From: Janthinobacterium sp. CG3
Lineage (GTDB): Bacteria; Pseudomonadota; Gammaproteobacteria; Burkholderiales; Burkholderiaceae_D
Length of the DNA stretch: 64,000 nucleotides
NCBI RefSeq assembly: GCF_000344615.1
Contig: NZ_KB467824.1
Span: 4,810,367-4,874,366 of the forward strand
Direction of reading: 5' to 3'
Below are positions 28,631-38,549 of the stretch, piece after piece. The stretch's first letter is position 1. The number at the start of each line of letters is the position of its first letter. The translations under genes and the position numbers were made by a program. The notes below the pieces were generated by a model. That model was not told where the DNA came from and searched no databases. It worked only from the letters and a program-made list of their open reading frames with translations.

Positions 28631-29845
28631 ATGGATGTGTTTGCCTACCTGATCCCCTATGGCCTCGAGTGGCTCAACCTGATCGTGCGCTGGTTGCACA
28701 TGATTACCGGCATCGCCTGGATCGGCGCCTCGTTTTACTTCGTCTGGCTGGACAATTCGATCCGTGCGCCGGCCCCCGGCTCGCCGCTGGCGCTGAAGGG
28801 CGTCTCGGGCGAGTTGTGGGCGGTGCACGGCGGCGGCTTCTACAATCCGCAAAAATACCTGGTCGCGCCGGCCGAGTTGCCGAAGGATTTGCACTGGTTC
28901 AAGTGGGAGGCCTACTCGACCTGGCTGTCGGGCATCGCGCTGCTGACGATCGCGTATTACTTCAACGCCCAGGCGATGATGATCGACAAGTCGGTGGCCG
29001 ACCTCAGCAGCTGGCAGGCGATCGGCGTCGGCGTCGGCATGCTGGCGCTCGGCTGGACCGTCTACGACCTGCTGTGCCGTTCGCCGCTGGCCAGGCACGA
29101 GCTGTGGTTCGGCGTGGTGGTGTTCGCGCTGGTGGTGGCGGCGGCCTACGCGCTGACGCATCTGCTGAGCGGGCGCGCCGCCTACATCCACGTCGGCGCG
29201 ATGATCGGCACCATCATGGTGGGCAACGTGCTGATGCTGATCATCCCGGGCCAGCGCAAGATGGTCGAGGCGATGGCGGCCGGCAAGTTGCCGGACCCGG
29301 TGCACGGCCAGCGCGCCAAGCAGCGCAGCGTGCACAACAACTACTTCACGCTGCCGGTGCTGTTCATCATGATCAGCAACCACTACGCGATGACCTACCG
29401 CAACGAGCGCGGCTGGCTGGTGCTGGCCTGTATCATGGCGGCGGGCGTGTTCATCCGCCACTTTTTCAATTTGCGCCACAAGGGCCGCGTGGTGTGGGGC
29501 TATCCGCTGTTGGGCGTGGCGCTGCTGGTCGGCGTGGCGGTGGCGATCGCGCCGCCGGCGCCGGTGGCGCGCGCCGCCAACGACCCGGCGGCGCAGTTCG
29601 CCAAGGTGCAGGCGGTGGTCACCCAGCGCTGCGCCACCTGCCACGCGGCCGCGCCGACCCAGCCGGGCTTCGCGACGGCGCCGGCCGGCGTCATGCTCGA
29701 CTCGGCGGCGCAGATCCGCCAGCATTCGGAGCAAATCTACAAGCAGGCCGTGCAGTTGAAGGCCATGCCGATTGGCAACCTGACGCAGATGACCGACGCG
29801 GAGCGCGCGTTGCTGGGCGCCTGGTTCGAGTCCGGCGCCAAGTAA
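28631..29845 (+). CDS. puuD: Urate hydroxylase PuuD (membrane urate oxidase with cytochrome c domain)
   Basis: 404 aa. The N-terminal membrane part has about eight helices and begins MDVFAYLIPYGLEWLNLIVR, with HMITGIAWIGASFYFVWLDN typical of the family (DUF989/urate oxidase N). The C-terminal about 85 residues form a c-type cytochrome domain with the haem motif CATCH. PuuD oxidises urate to 5-hydroxyisourate and sends electrons to the respiratory chain rather than to O2. AAGGAA precedes the ATG by four bases. It supplies the substrate stream for the UraD domain encoded nearby; a hydroxyisourate hydrolase is not in the window. Confidence 0.93.
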   Translation: MDVFAYLIPYGLEWLNLIVRWLHMITGIAWIGASFYFVWLDNSIRAPAPGSPLALKGVSGELWAVHGGGFYNPQKYLVAPAELPKDLHWFKWEAYSTWLSGIALLTIAYYFNAQAMMIDKSVADLSSWQAIGVGVGMLALGWTVYDLLCRSPLARHELWFGVVVFALVVAAAYALTHLLSGRAAYIHVGAMIGTIMVGNVLMLIIPGQRKMVEAMAAGKLPDPVHGQRAKQRSVHNNYFTLPVLFIMISNHYAMTYRNERGWLVLACIMAAGVFIRHFFNLRHKGRVVWGYPLLGVALLVGVAVAIAPPAPVARAANDPAAQFAKVQAVVTQRCATCHAAAPTQPGFATAPAGVMLDSAAQIRQHSEQIYKQAVQLKAMPIGNLTQMTDAERALLGAWFESGAK

Positions 29846-29913
29846 GCCGACGTCGACAACATATCAAAATCAACTTTAACGCGGTATTCACCTATCACCG
29901 CCAAGGAAACAGA

Positions 29914-31146
29914 ATGAGCAACGCACGCGCGCAACTGACTGACTGGATCGACGCCCATTTCGACGCGCAAATCGCCTTCCTGCAACAGGTCATCCAGGTG
30001 CCGACCGACACGCCGCCGGGCAACAACGCGCCGCACGCCGACGCCGTCGCCGACTTGCTGCAGGGATTCGGCTGGCACGCCGAAAAGCATGTGGTGCCGC
30101 AGCAAACCGTCACCGACTACGGCATGGAAAGCATCACCAATCTGATCGTGCGCCGCCCCTACCTGGCCGGCGGCCCGACGGTCGCGCTGAACGCCCACGG
30201 CGACGTGGTGCCGCCGGGCGACGGCTGGACCTTTCCGCCATACGGCGGGGTGATCGACAACGGCCACATCTACGGCCGCGCCGCCGCCGTCTCGAAATGC
30301 GATTTCGCCACCTATATCTTCGCCGCCCGGGCGCTGGAGGCGCTGGGCGTGCCGCTGAGGGGCAATCTGGAATTGCACTTCACCTACGACGAGGAATTCG
30401 GCGGCCTGCTGGGGCCGGGCTGGCTGCTGGAACAAAAGCTGACCAAGCCGGACTTCGTCATCGCCGCCGGCTTCAGCTACAACATCATCACCGCGCACAA
30501 CGCCTGCCTGCAACTGGAAATCACCGTGCACGGCAAGGCCGGCCACGGTTCGATGCCGGAAACCGGGCATGACGCCTTGCAGGCCGCCAACAAGATTTTG
30601 AGCGCCATCTACGCCCAGTTGCCGGGGTTGAAAAAGATCAAGTCGGCGGTTCCCGGCATCGATTCGCCGACCATGCTGGTGGGTCGCATTGACGGCGGCA
30701 CCAATACCAACGTGGTGCCGGGCAAGGTGGTGATGAAGATGGACCGGCGCATGATCCCGGAAGAAAATCCGGTCGAGGTCGAGGCGCAGGTGCGCGCGAT
30801 GATCGAGGCGGCGGTGCAGGGCGAGCCGGGCATCCGCATCGAGATCAAGCGGCTGCTGCTGTCGCACGCGCTGCGTCCGCTGCCCGGCTCCGAGCAACTG
30901 GTGGCCAAGCTGCAAAAGAACGCGCTCGAGGTCATCGGCGAAACCATTCCGGCGCAGGGCACGCCGCTGTACGCCGACGCCCGCCTGTACGGCGAGCACG
31001 GCATTCCGGCGGTGCTGTACGGCGCCGGTCCGCGCACGGTGCCGGAGTCGAACGCGAAAAAAGCCGACGAGCGGCTGGAGCTGGAAGATTTGCGCAAGGC
31101 CACTAAGGTGGTCGCGCTGACACTGCTCGACTTCTTCGCCGCCTGA
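29914..31146 (+). CDS. M20-family metallopeptidase/amidohydrolase (ArgE/DapE type)
   Basis: 410 aa. Metal and catalytic motifs: ALNAHGDVVPPGDGW (first metal His and catalytic Asp), TYDEEFGGLLGP (catalytic and metal Glu), and the dimerisation domain VHGKAGHGSMPETGHDAL. No signal peptide. The start at 29914 has AAGGAA five bases upstream. It follows puuD by 68 bp and is probably in the same transcript, so a ureido or amido intermediate of purine breakdown is a plausible substrate. The family is too broad to decide from sequence. Confidence 0.85.
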   Translation: MSNARAQLTDWIDAHFDAQIAFLQQVIQVPTDTPPGNNAPHADAVADLLQGFGWHAEKHVVPQQTVTDYGMESITNLIVRRPYLAGGPTVALNAHGDVVPPGDGWTFPPYGGVIDNGHIYGRAAAVSKCDFATYIFAARALEALGVPLRGNLELHFTYDEEFGGLLGPGWLLEQKLTKPDFVIAAGFSYNIITAHNACLQLEITVHGKAGHGSMPETGHDALQAANKILSAIYAQLPGLKKIKSAVPGIDSPTMLVGRIDGGTNTNVVPGKVVMKMDRRMIPEENPVEVEAQVRAMIEAAVQGEPGIRIEIKRLLLSHALRPLPGSEQLVAKLQKNALEVIGETIPAQGTPLYADARLYGEHGIPAVLYGAGPRTVPESNAKKADERLELEDLRKATKVVALTLLDFFAA

Positions 31147-31197
31147 GCGTCGGGCTGCGCTCCGGCGCGATGCGGCGCAACATGGTTGCAATACCTC

Positions 31198-31275
31198 GGT
31201 CGGATCGGCGGCACGCGCCCTCCGACGCCAGCCGGGTTATCCGCCTCGTGTAACGGCGATGGGCTAACCCGAGAA
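31198..31275. repeat. REP-like repeat, copy 4 (two units)
   Basis: First unit GTCGGAT...TCCGAC, second unit CGGGTTA...CTAACCCG, the same two sub-types and order as the copy at 24360-24442. It occupies the middle of the 263-bp gap between the M20 gene and the binding-protein gene. Confidence 0.7.
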
Positions 31276-31409
31276 AGGAAAATCGCGCATGTCCGCGTAA
31301 TTACATACTTGCCGGCGCTTTTCGGGTAGTATGGGGTTGGCCATAATTGTTGATTCTCGGCAAGCTATTCCCGGTTTGCCACGGTCCGGCCAGCACCCTA
31401 GGACATGCT

Positions 31410-32531
31410 ATGAAAACTTGGCATCGGGTCGCCCGCGCCTTGATCGTCGTCTGTGGTGTCTTCGCCACATCCAGCGCTGTCTGCCAGGGGCCGGCGAGCG
31501 CCGCGGCCGGCTTGCAGCAGGCCCGCGCGCGCGTCGCCACGGCCACGCTGCCGGGCGGCAGTTGGAGCGGCCCGACCACCGGGCCGGCCGCCGTGCCCGG
31601 CAAGTACATCGCCCTGATGGCCGAGGATTTGCGCAACGGCGGCGTGGTCGGCGTCGCCCAGGGCGTGCGCGAGGCCGCCGCCGTGATGGGCTGGACCCTG
31701 AAGATTTTCGACGGCGGCGGCTCGCCCGCCGGCCGCGCCAAGGCGCTGGCGCTGGCGCTGGCCTCGCGGCCGGACGGCTTGGTGCTGTGCGGCTCGGACG
31801 CGCTGGAAAGCCGCGCCGCGCTGGCGCCGTTCGCCCAGCGCAAGCTGGCGGTGGTGGGCTGGCACGCCGGCCCGAAACCCGGCCCGATCGACGGCACGCC
31901 GGTGGCGATGAACGTCAGCACCGACCCGCTGCAGGTGGCGCGCGTGACGGCGCTGGCGGCGGTGGCGCAGTCGGACGGGCGCGCCGGCGTGGTGATCCTG
32001 ACCGACTCGCGCTTCGGCATCGCCATGGCCAAGGCCAACGCGATGGCCGACGTCATCCGCGCCTGCCCCGGCTGCACACTGCTGGAGGTGCGCGACGTGG
32101 CCATTTCCGACAGCGCCGAAAAGATGGCGCCGCTGACCGAGCAATGGCTGGCGCAATACGGCAAGCGCTGGACCCACGCGCTGGCCATCAACGACCTGTA
32201 TTTCGACTACGCGCTGCCGGCGCTGACCAGGGCCGGCGCGGCCGCCAAGTCGCTCAGCCTGTTGTCGGCCGGCGACGGCAGCGCCGCCGCCTTCATGCGC
32301 ATCCAGGCGCATATTTTCCAGACCGGTACCGTGGCCGAACCGCTCAACGCGCAGGGCTGGCAGGTGGTCGACGAACTCAATCGCCTGTTCGCCGGCAAGC
32401 CCGTCAGCGCCTTCGTCGCGCCGGCGCACCTGGTCACGGCCGAGAACGTCGGCTTCGACGGCGGCGCGCGCTTCCAGTACGATCCCGACAACGGCTACCG
32501 CGACGTCTACCGGCGCATCTGGAAACGCTAG
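31410..32531 (+). CDS. Periplasmic sugar-binding-protein-like sensor (LacI/ribose-binding fold)
   Basis: 373 aa with an N-terminal signal peptide (MKTWHRVARALIVVCGVFAT). The mature part begins after about residue 30 and has the periplasmic type I fold, with KYIALMAEDLRNGGVVGVAQ, the hinge-like GRAKALALALASRPDGLVLC and the strand ending VVILTDSRFG. No ABC permease or ATPase is next to it. Instead it is 12 bp upstream of a GGDEF-EAL protein with a periplasmic sensor region, so it probably acts as the ligand-binding partner of that receptor, as LuxP does for LuxQ (inference). Confidence 0.8.
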   Translation: MKTWHRVARALIVVCGVFATSSAVCQGPASAAAGLQQARARVATATLPGGSWSGPTTGPAAVPGKYIALMAEDLRNGGVVGVAQGVREAAAVMGWTLKIFDGGGSPAGRAKALALALASRPDGLVLCGSDALESRAALAPFAQRKLAVVGWHAGPKPGPIDGTPVAMNVSTDPLQVARVTALAAVAQSDGRAGVVILTDSRFGIAMAKANAMADVIRACPGCTLLEVRDVAISDSAEKMAPLTEQWLAQYGKRWTHALAINDLYFDYALPALTRAGAAAKSLSLLSAGDGSAAAFMRIQAHIFQTGTVAEPLNAQGWQVVDELNRLFAGKPVSAFVAPAHLVTAENVGFDGGARFQYDPDNGYRDVYRRIWKR

Positions 32532-32543
32532 CGGAGCGGCCAC

Positions 32544-35519
32544 ATGCGCATTTCCTTTCCCCGCACACTGTTGCCGCGCTCGCTGCGCGTGCAGTTCACG
32601 CTGGCGCTGTCGGCGCTGGCCATGCTGGTCGTCGGCGGCGGCGCCATCGCCGTCTACGCGCTGCGCAGTTCAAGCGACGCCACCCGTGAGCTGGCCGACC
32701 AGCGTCTGGTGCGCATGCAGGGCGCCCAGGATGTGCTGCAACAGAGCATGCTGATCGACCGCGACAGCGACCGCCTGCTGGTGGCCGCCTCGCCGGAGGC
32801 GCTGCGCGCCAGTTACGACGACATGGTGCGCCAACTGGCCGCGCTCGACGCGCAGGTGGCCGCCCTGGCGCAGGCCAGCGACGACGTCGCGGTGCTCGAT
32901 TTGCAGCAGGCCAGCCAGGCGTTTCGCAACACCGCGAACATCGTCGCCAGCTTGCACGAGGGCGTCTTCGAGGTGGAAACCGCGTTCGCGCGCGGCGTGC
33001 GCGAGCGCGGCGCCCAGTTGCAGGCCGGCGCCACCCGGCCGGACCTGGAGCGGGCGCTGCTGTTGCAGCAGTTGCGCGACGCCGCCGACGCCGGGCGCGT
33101 GCGCCAGTTGGCGCTGGCGTTCGAGCGCCGCGGCGGCGCCGCCGCGGCTGCCGGGGCGGCGGACCTGTTCGCGCTGCGCGCCGACATGCTGGAGCGGCGG
33201 CGGGTACTGCAGCGCTTCCATGGCGAACTGCGCCGCCAGGGCGCCGCGCTGGCCGGCGCCGCGCGCCAGCAGTCGTCCCAGCTGACGCGCGACTACCGCG
33301 GCGCCGTGCGCGAGCTGGTGCAAGCGTCCAACCGCCGCCAGCAGTGGGTGTTGGCGATGCTGGCCGGTAGCGTGTTGCTGGCCTGGCTGGTCGGGCGGGT
33401 GTTCCTGGGCCGCCATGTGCTGGCGCGCCTGAGCGACATCAGCCGCGCGCTGCGGCGCGGCCATGCCGGCGCCGACGCCGGCGCGGCCGCGCTGGCGGTC
33501 GACGCCGCCGACGAGATCGGCGAGATGGCGCGCGCGGTGCAGCGCTTCCTGCACGACCGGCTGCAGCTGGAAAAGCGCACGCTGGAGCTGGGCGACGCCA
33601 AGGAGCGCTTGGCCGAGCAGAACCAGCAGTTGCAGGAGGAGGCGGTGGTGCGCCTGCGCGCCGAAACGCTGTGGGTCAAGCAGGGCAGGGTGCTGGAGAT
33701 GATTGCCAGCAGCACGCCGCTGGCCGAGGTGTTGGAGAGCCTGGTGCTGTTGATCGAGTCGCAGATGGAGGGCATGATGGCGTCGGTGCTGTTGCTGGAG
33801 GAGGACGGCCGCCATCTGCGCCACGGCGCCGCGCCCAACCTGCCGGCGCACTACACGGCGCTGATCGACGGCCTCGCCGCCGGACCCAAGGCGGGCTCCT
33901 GCGGCACCGCCGCGCACCGCGGCGAAACCGTGATCGTCAGCGACATCCTGGTCGATCCGCTGTGGGACGACTACCGCGCGCTGGTGGCGCCGTATGGCTT
34001 GCGCGCCTGCTGGTCGACCCCGGTGATGCTCAACGACGGGAAAATCCTCGGCACCTTCGCGCTGTACGCCTACCAGGTGCGGGTGCCCAGCGCGGCCGAG
34101 ACGCGCCTGATGGAGATGGCCACGCGCATCGCCGGCATCGCCATTGAGCGCAGGAACACCGAGGAGCAGATCCGCTACATGGGCCAGCACGACGCGTTGA
34201 CCGGCCTGCCCAACCGCACGCTGTTGGAGGACCGCTTGAAGCAGGCGATGTTCTACGCCCAGCGCTACGAGCGCGAGGTGACGGTGGCCTTCCTCGACCT
34301 CGACCATTTCAAGCTGATCAACGACAGCCTGGGCCACAACGCCGGCGACGAGCTGCTCAAGGCGGTGGCCGACCGCATGTTGCTGTGCGTGCGCGCGACC
34401 GACACGGTGGTGCGCCTGGGCGGCGACGAATTCGTCATCGTGCTGTGCGACCAGGCCGAGGCGGCCGGCGGCGTGGCGCGGGTGCTCGGCGACATCCGCG
34501 ACGCCATCGGCCAGCCGGTGCACGTCGCCGGGCAGCGTCTGCAGATCACCTGCAGCATGGGCCTGGCGAGCTATCCGGCCGACGGCGCCGACACCACCAC
34601 GCTGCTGATGCACGCGGACGCGGCGATGTACCGCGCCAAGGAGCTGGGGCGTAACAACTACCAGTTCTACACCAGCGAGATGAATCTGAAGATCCAGCAA
34701 AAGCTGGCGCTGCAGGAGGGCTTGCGCAACGCCGTCGAGCGCGCCGAGTTCATCCTGCTGTACCAGCCGCAGGTGGACCTGGACAGCGGGCGCATGATCG
34801 GCGTCGAGGCGCTGATCCGCTGGCGCCACCCGCAGCTGGGCATGGTGGCGCCGGACGCCTTCATTCCGCTGGCCGAGGAAAACGGCCTGATCGTGCCGAT
34901 CGGCGACTGGGTCATCCAGACCGCGTGCCGGCAAAACCGCGCCTGGCAGGACGCCGGCCTGCCGCCGATCACCATGTCGGTGAACCTGTCGGCGCGCCAG
35001 TTCAAGGAGGCCAACCTGGTCGCCCGCATCGCCGAGGCGTTGCGCGACAGCGGCCTGGCGCCGCGCTACCTGGGCATGGAGCTGACCGAAAGCCTGATCA
35101 TGCAAGACTTGCAGCAGGCGCTGCAGACGATGCGCGAGTTGCAGGCGATGGGCGTGCAACTGTCGATCGACGATTTCGGCACCGGCTATTCCAGCCTGTC
35201 GGCCTTGAAAAGCTTCCCCATCGGCCGCCTGAAGATCGACAAGTCGTTCGTGCGCGACCTGCCCGACGACGACGACGACCGCGCCATCGCCACGGCGGTG
35301 ATCTCGCTGGGGCACAAGCTGCAGCTGAAAGTGGTGGCCGAGGGCGTCGAGACGCAGGCGCAGCGCGACTTCCTGCACGCCAACGGCTGCGACGAAATGC
35401 AGGGTTACCTGTTCAGCCGGCCGGTGCCGGCCGAGGAGATCGTGCGCCTGTTCGAGGGGCAGGCCGGGCAACACTTCACGGCAAGCCCGCAACCCCGGGG
35501 TCAGACCATCGCGGTGTGA
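32544..35519 (+). CDS. Membrane HAMP-GAF-GGDEF-EAL cyclic-di-GMP protein
   Basis: 991 aa. TM1 at about 17-40, a periplasmic helical region to about 265, TM2 at about 268-290, HAMP and coiled coil to about 380, GAF about 385-530, GGDEF about 540-705 and EAL about 720-975. The GGDEF motif is intact (residues 626-630) with the inhibitory RxxD site five residues upstream (RATD). The EAL domain is also intact (EAL at 755-757, [26 protein letters not shown]). Both synthesis and breakdown of cyclic-di-GMP are possible. GGAG precedes the ATG by seven bases. The last codons run into a dispersed repeat (PRGQTIAV). Confidence 0.93.
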   Translation: MRISFPRTLLPRSLRVQFTLALSALAMLVVGGGAIAVYALRSSSDATRELADQRLVRMQGAQDVLQQSMLIDRDSDRLLVAASPEALRASYDDMVRQLAALDAQVAALAQASDDVAVLDLQQASQAFRNTANIVASLHEGVFEVETAFARGVRERGAQLQAGATRPDLERALLLQQLRDAADAGRVRQLALAFERRGGAAAAAGAADLFALRADMLERRRVLQRFHGELRRQGAALAGAARQQSSQLTRDYRGAVRELVQASNRRQQWVLAMLAGSVLLAWLVGRVFLGRHVLARLSDISRALRRGHAGADAGAAALAVDAADEIGEMARAVQRFLHDRLQLEKRTLELGDAKERLAEQNQQLQEEAVVRLRAETLWVKQGRVLEMIASSTPLAEVLESLVLLIESQMEGMMASVLLLEEDGRHLRHGAAPNLPAHYTALIDGLAAGPKAGSCGTAAHRGETVIVSDILVDPLWDDYRALVAPYGLRACWSTPVMLNDGKILGTFALYAYQVRVPSAAETRLMEMATRIAGIAIERRNTEEQIRYMGQHDALTGLPNRTLLEDRLKQAMFYAQRYEREVTVAFLDLDHFKLINDSLGHNAGDELLKAVADRMLLCVRATDTVVRLGGDEFVIVLCDQAEAAGGVARVLGDIRDAIGQPVHVAGQRLQITCSMGLASYPADGADTTTLLMHADAAMYRAKELGRNNYQFYTSEMNLKIQQKLALQEGLRNAVERAEFILLYQPQVDLDSGRMIGVEALIRWRHPQLGMVAPDAFIPLAEENGLIVPIGDWVIQTACRQNRAWQDAGLPPITMSVNLSARQFKEANLVARIAEALRDSGLAPRYLGMELTESLIMQDLQQALQTMRELQAMGVQLSIDDFGTGYSSLSALKSFPIGRLKIDKSFVRDLPDDDDDRAIATAVISLGHKLQLKVVAEGVETQAQRDFLHANGCDEMQGYLFSRPVPAEEIVRLFEGQAGQHFTASPQPRGQTIAV

Positions 35520-35547
35520 CCGCGGCTCGTTGCCGGCGCGGGTTTTT
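35481..35547. repeat. Dispersed GGGTC-type repeat, copy 4, overlapping a coding 3' end
   Basis: AACCCCGGGGTCAGACC (35491-35507) followed by GGCTCGTTGCCGG and GCGGGTTT (to 35547) matches the order of blocks in the copy at 54221-54284. The element starts inside the last codons of the GGDEF-EAL gene and extends past its stop, so it supplies the C-terminal residues. Confidence 0.65.
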
Positions 35548-35638
35548 GGCGCCGCCGGCCCGCCCACTGAACGGCATTCGCGCTTGCACGCGCGCCGATA
35601 CCGTATGATATGCAACATTATCCAGCCTCCGCGAACCC

Positions 35639-36916
35639 GTGCATCGATACGACCTGATCAGCTGTCATGACTGTGGCACCTTGCACCGCAAGCGGCCGCT
35701 GCGTCCGAGGGAGAAGGCGCGCTGCACGCGCTGCCGTTCGGTGCTCTACCGCGGCGGCACCGCCGACCTGGACCGGGTGGTCGCGCTGACGCTGGCCACC
35801 GCGCTGGTGTTCCTGATCGCCCAGTTCTTCCCCATCGTCGAGCTGGAGGTCAACGGCTACACGTCCAGCGCCACGCTGCTCGGCGCCATCGTCGTGCTGT
35901 GGTCGGAACAGATGCAGCTGGTGGCGGCGATGGTGTTCCTCTTCACGATACTGTTCCCGGCGGTCGAACTGGGCGCGCTGCTGTACGTCGCGCTGGGCCT
36001 GCGCGCCGGCGCGCCGCCGCCCGGCTTGAACCGGGTGCTGCGCGCGGTGCAGGCGGCGCGCCGCTGGGGCATGACGGAGGTGCTGATGATCGGCATCCTG
36101 ATCACCGTCATCAAGATGACCAGCCTGGCGCGGGTGCTGCCGCAGCCGGGCCTGTACGCCTTCGGCGCGCTGACCCTGATGCTGGCGCTGGTGGTGGCGT
36201 TCGACCCGAAGACGCTGTGGAACCTGGCCGACGACCTGGCGCCGCGGCCGCCGCCGCGACTCGACTACGCGGCGCTGCGCGCCTCGGGCGCCGAGCTGCT
36301 GCCCTGCCACGCCTGCGGCCTGGTCACGCCGGCGGCGCCGGCGCGCGCCCGCCAGCGCTGCGCGCGCTGCGCCGGCGCGCTGCACCGGCGCCGTCCGGAC
36401 AGCGTGGCGCGCACCTGGGCGCTGCTGATCGCCGCGGCGATCCTGTATATCCCCGCCAACATCCTGCCGGTGATGACCACCCATTCGCTGTTCGGCACCG
36501 AGGACGACACCATCATGAGCGGCGTGGTGTTTTTCTGGAACAGCGGTTCGCAGGGCATGGCGGCGATCATTTTCGTCGCCAGCGTGGTGGTGCCGATGCT
36601 CAAGCTGGCGGTACTGACGCTGCTGGCCTGGAGCGCGCAGCGGCGCTCGCGCTGGCGCCCGCTGCAACGTACGCTGCTGTACCGGATGGTGGAATTCATC
36701 GGCCGCTGGTCGATGCTGGATATTTTCGTCGTCACCCTGACCGTCGCGCTGGTGCGCTTCCAGGCCTTGGCCGTGATTACGGCCGGCCCGGGCGCGCTGG
36801 CCTTCGGCGCGGTGGTGGTGTTGACCATGCTGGCGTCGATGCAGTTCGACCCGCGCCTTATCTGGGACCACGTCGACCGTGGCCCGCTTGCCCCCCCTGG
36901 AGAAAAACATGTCTGA
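35639..36916 (+). CDS. pqiA: Paraquat-inducible protein A (PqiA/YebS family)
   Basis: 425 aa, inner membrane. Two copies of the PqiA unit, each a zinc ribbon plus about four helices: the first has CHDC...CTRC near residues 9-32, the second CHAC...CARC near 222-245. The GTG at 35639 has no strong ribosome site. PqiA partners PqiB and PqiC in an envelope-spanning MCE lipid-transport system. The 3' end overlaps pqiB by eight bases. Confidence 0.92.
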   Translation: MHRYDLISCHDCGTLHRKRPLRPREKARCTRCRSVLYRGGTADLDRVVALTLATALVFLIAQFFPIVELEVNGYTSSATLLGAIVVLWSEQMQLVAAMVFLFTILFPAVELGALLYVALGLRAGAPPPGLNRVLRAVQAARRWGMTEVLMIGILITVIKMTSLARVLPQPGLYAFGALTLMLALVVAFDPKTLWNLADDLAPRPPPRLDYAALRASGAELLPCHACGLVTPAAPARARQRCARCAGALHRRRPDSVARTWALLIAAAILYIPANILPVMTTHSLFGTEDDTIMSGVVFFWNSGSQGMAAIIFVASVVVPMLKLAVLTLLAWSAQRRSRWRPLQRTLLYRMVEFIGRWSMLDIFVVTLTVALVRFQALAVITAGPGALAFGAVVVLTMLASMQFDPRLIWDHVDRGPLAPPGEKHV

Positions 36917-38549
36917 GCACGAGCCGAGCATCGCGGGCGCCGTCGTCCGCCCACCCGCGCCGCCGCTGCCGCCGGAACCCGAAGTCGAGCCGGCCAGCCG
37001 CTGGCTGCCGTCGCTGGTCTGGCTGATCCCGTTGCTGGCGGCGCTGATCGGCGCCGCGCTGGTGGCCCGTTCGGTGCTCGACCAGGGGCCGACGGTGACG
37101 GTCAGCTTCCGCAGCGCCGAGGGGCTGGAGCCGGGCAAGACCAAGGTCAAGTACAAGGACGTCGAGATCGGCCTAGTGCGCGCCATCAAGCTCGGCGAGG
37201 ACCTGTCGAAGGTGCTGGTGACGATCGACATGAGCAAGGAGGCCAAGCGCTTCACGGCGCAGGACACGCGCTTCTGGGTGGTGCGTCCGCGCGTCGGCGC
37301 CAGCGGCGTGTCCGGCCTGGGCACCTTGCTGTCGGGCGCCTACATCGGCGTCGACGCCGGCAAGTCGGCCGAGCGCGACGACGCCTTCACCGGGCTGGAG
37401 AACGCGCCGCCGGTGGCCGGCGACCAGAAGGGCAAGCTGTTCAAGCTGCACGGCGACAGCCTCGGCTCGGTCGACATCGGCTCGCCGCTGTTCTACCGCC
37501 GCGTGCAGGTCGGCCAGGTGGTCAGCTTCGCGCTCGACAAGGCCGGCAACGGCGTCAGCATGGAGGTGTTCGTGCAATCGCCGTACGAGCAGTTCGTCGG
37601 CCAGAATTCGCGCTGGTGGCACGCCAGCGGCGTCGACGTGCGGCTCGACTCGAACGGTTTCAAGCTCAACACCCAGTCGCTGGCGGCGATGGTCGTCGGC
37701 GGCATCGCCTTCGAATCGCAGAACGGCCAGCGGCCCGACGCGGTGGCCGCCGCCGGCACCACCTTCCCGCTGGCGGCCGACCAGGCCAGCGCGATGCGCG
37801 AGCCGGACGGCGCGCCGATCACCACGGTGTTTTATTTCGACCAGTCGCTGCGCGGCCTGTCGGCCGGCGCCACGGTCGACTTCCGCGGCATCGTGCTGGG
37901 CGAGGTGCGCTCGGTCGGCGTCGAGTACGACAACCTCAAGAAGAGTTTCCGCATGCCGGTGACGGTCGACCTGTACCCGGGCCGCCTGGGCAAACGCTTC
38001 CAGCAGACGCTGGAGAACGAGTACCGCAAGGAAGGCCACGACGTGCTGGGACGGATGGTCAGCCGCGGCATGCGCGCCCAGCTGCGCACCGGCAACCTGC
38101 TGACCAGCCAGTTGTACATCGCGCTCGACTTCTTCCCGAAGGCGCCGCCGGTCAAACTCGACTTCAACCAGTATCCGATGGAGGTGCCGACGGTGCCGAA
38201 CAGCCTGGACGAGTTGCAGACGCAGATCGCCAGCATCGTCAAAAAGCTCGACCAGGTGCCGTACGCCGAGATCGCCGCGAACCTGAACGCCACCGTGAAA
38301 AGCGCCGACGCGATGATCAAGCGGCTCGACGGCCAGCTCGTGCCGGAGATGCAGAAAACCCTGGACGCGGCCAAGCAAACCTTCAGCACCGCCGAACAGG
38401 TGCTGCAGAAGGACTCGCCGCTGCAATCGGACGTGCGCCAGGCGCTGCAACAACTGACGCAGACGCTGCAGTCGCTCAACGGCCTGTCCGACTATCTGGA
38501 ACGCCACCCGGAAGCGCTGCTCCGCGGTAAAAAAGGAGACCAAAAATGA
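36909..38549 (+). CDS. pqiB: Paraquat-inducible protein B (MCE-domain protein)
   Basis: 546 aa. One N-terminal TM helix (SLVWLIPLLAALIGAALVAR) followed by three MCE/MlaD repeats: FRSAEGLEPGKTKVKYKDVE, then about residue 160 (FKLHGDSLGSVDIGSPLFYR), then about 285 (FYFDQSLRGLSAGATVDFRG). A C-terminal helical tail extends from about 430. PqiB forms a periplasmic hexameric tube for lipids between inner and outer membrane. GGAG lies six bases before the ATG at 36909, which overlaps the pqiA stop; an ATG 30 bases upstream lacks a ribosome site. Confidence 0.93.
   Translation: MSEHEPSIAGAVVRPPAPPLPPEPEVEPASRWLPSLVWLIPLLAALIGAALVARSVLDQGPTVTVSFRSAEGLEPGKTKVKYKDVEIGLVRAIKLGEDLSKVLVTIDMSKEAKRFTAQDTRFWVVRPRVGASGVSGLGTLLSGAYIGVDAGKSAERDDAFTGLENAPPVAGDQKGKLFKLHGDSLGSVDIGSPLFYRRVQVGQVVSFALDKAGNGVSMEVFVQSPYEQFVGQNSRWWHASGVDVRLDSNGFKLNTQSLAAMVVGGIAFESQNGQRPDAVAAAGTTFPLAADQASAMREPDGAPITTVFYFDQSLRGLSAGATVDFRGIVLGEVRSVGVEYDNLKKSFRMPVTVDLYPGRLGKRFQQTLENEYRKEGHDVLGRMVSRGMRAQLRTGNLLTSQLYIALDFFPKAPPVKLDFNQYPMEVPTVPNSLDELQTQIASIVKKLDQVPYAEIAANLNATVKSADAMIKRLDGQLVPEMQKTLDAAKQTFSTAEQVLQKDSPLQSDVRQALQQLTQTLQSLNGLSDYLERHPEALLRGKKGDQK

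Noticed and set aside
32670..35618. A 982-codon open frame on the minus strand
   Set aside because: Antisense to the GGDEF-EAL gene, low-complexity His/Gln/Arg composition and no motifs.
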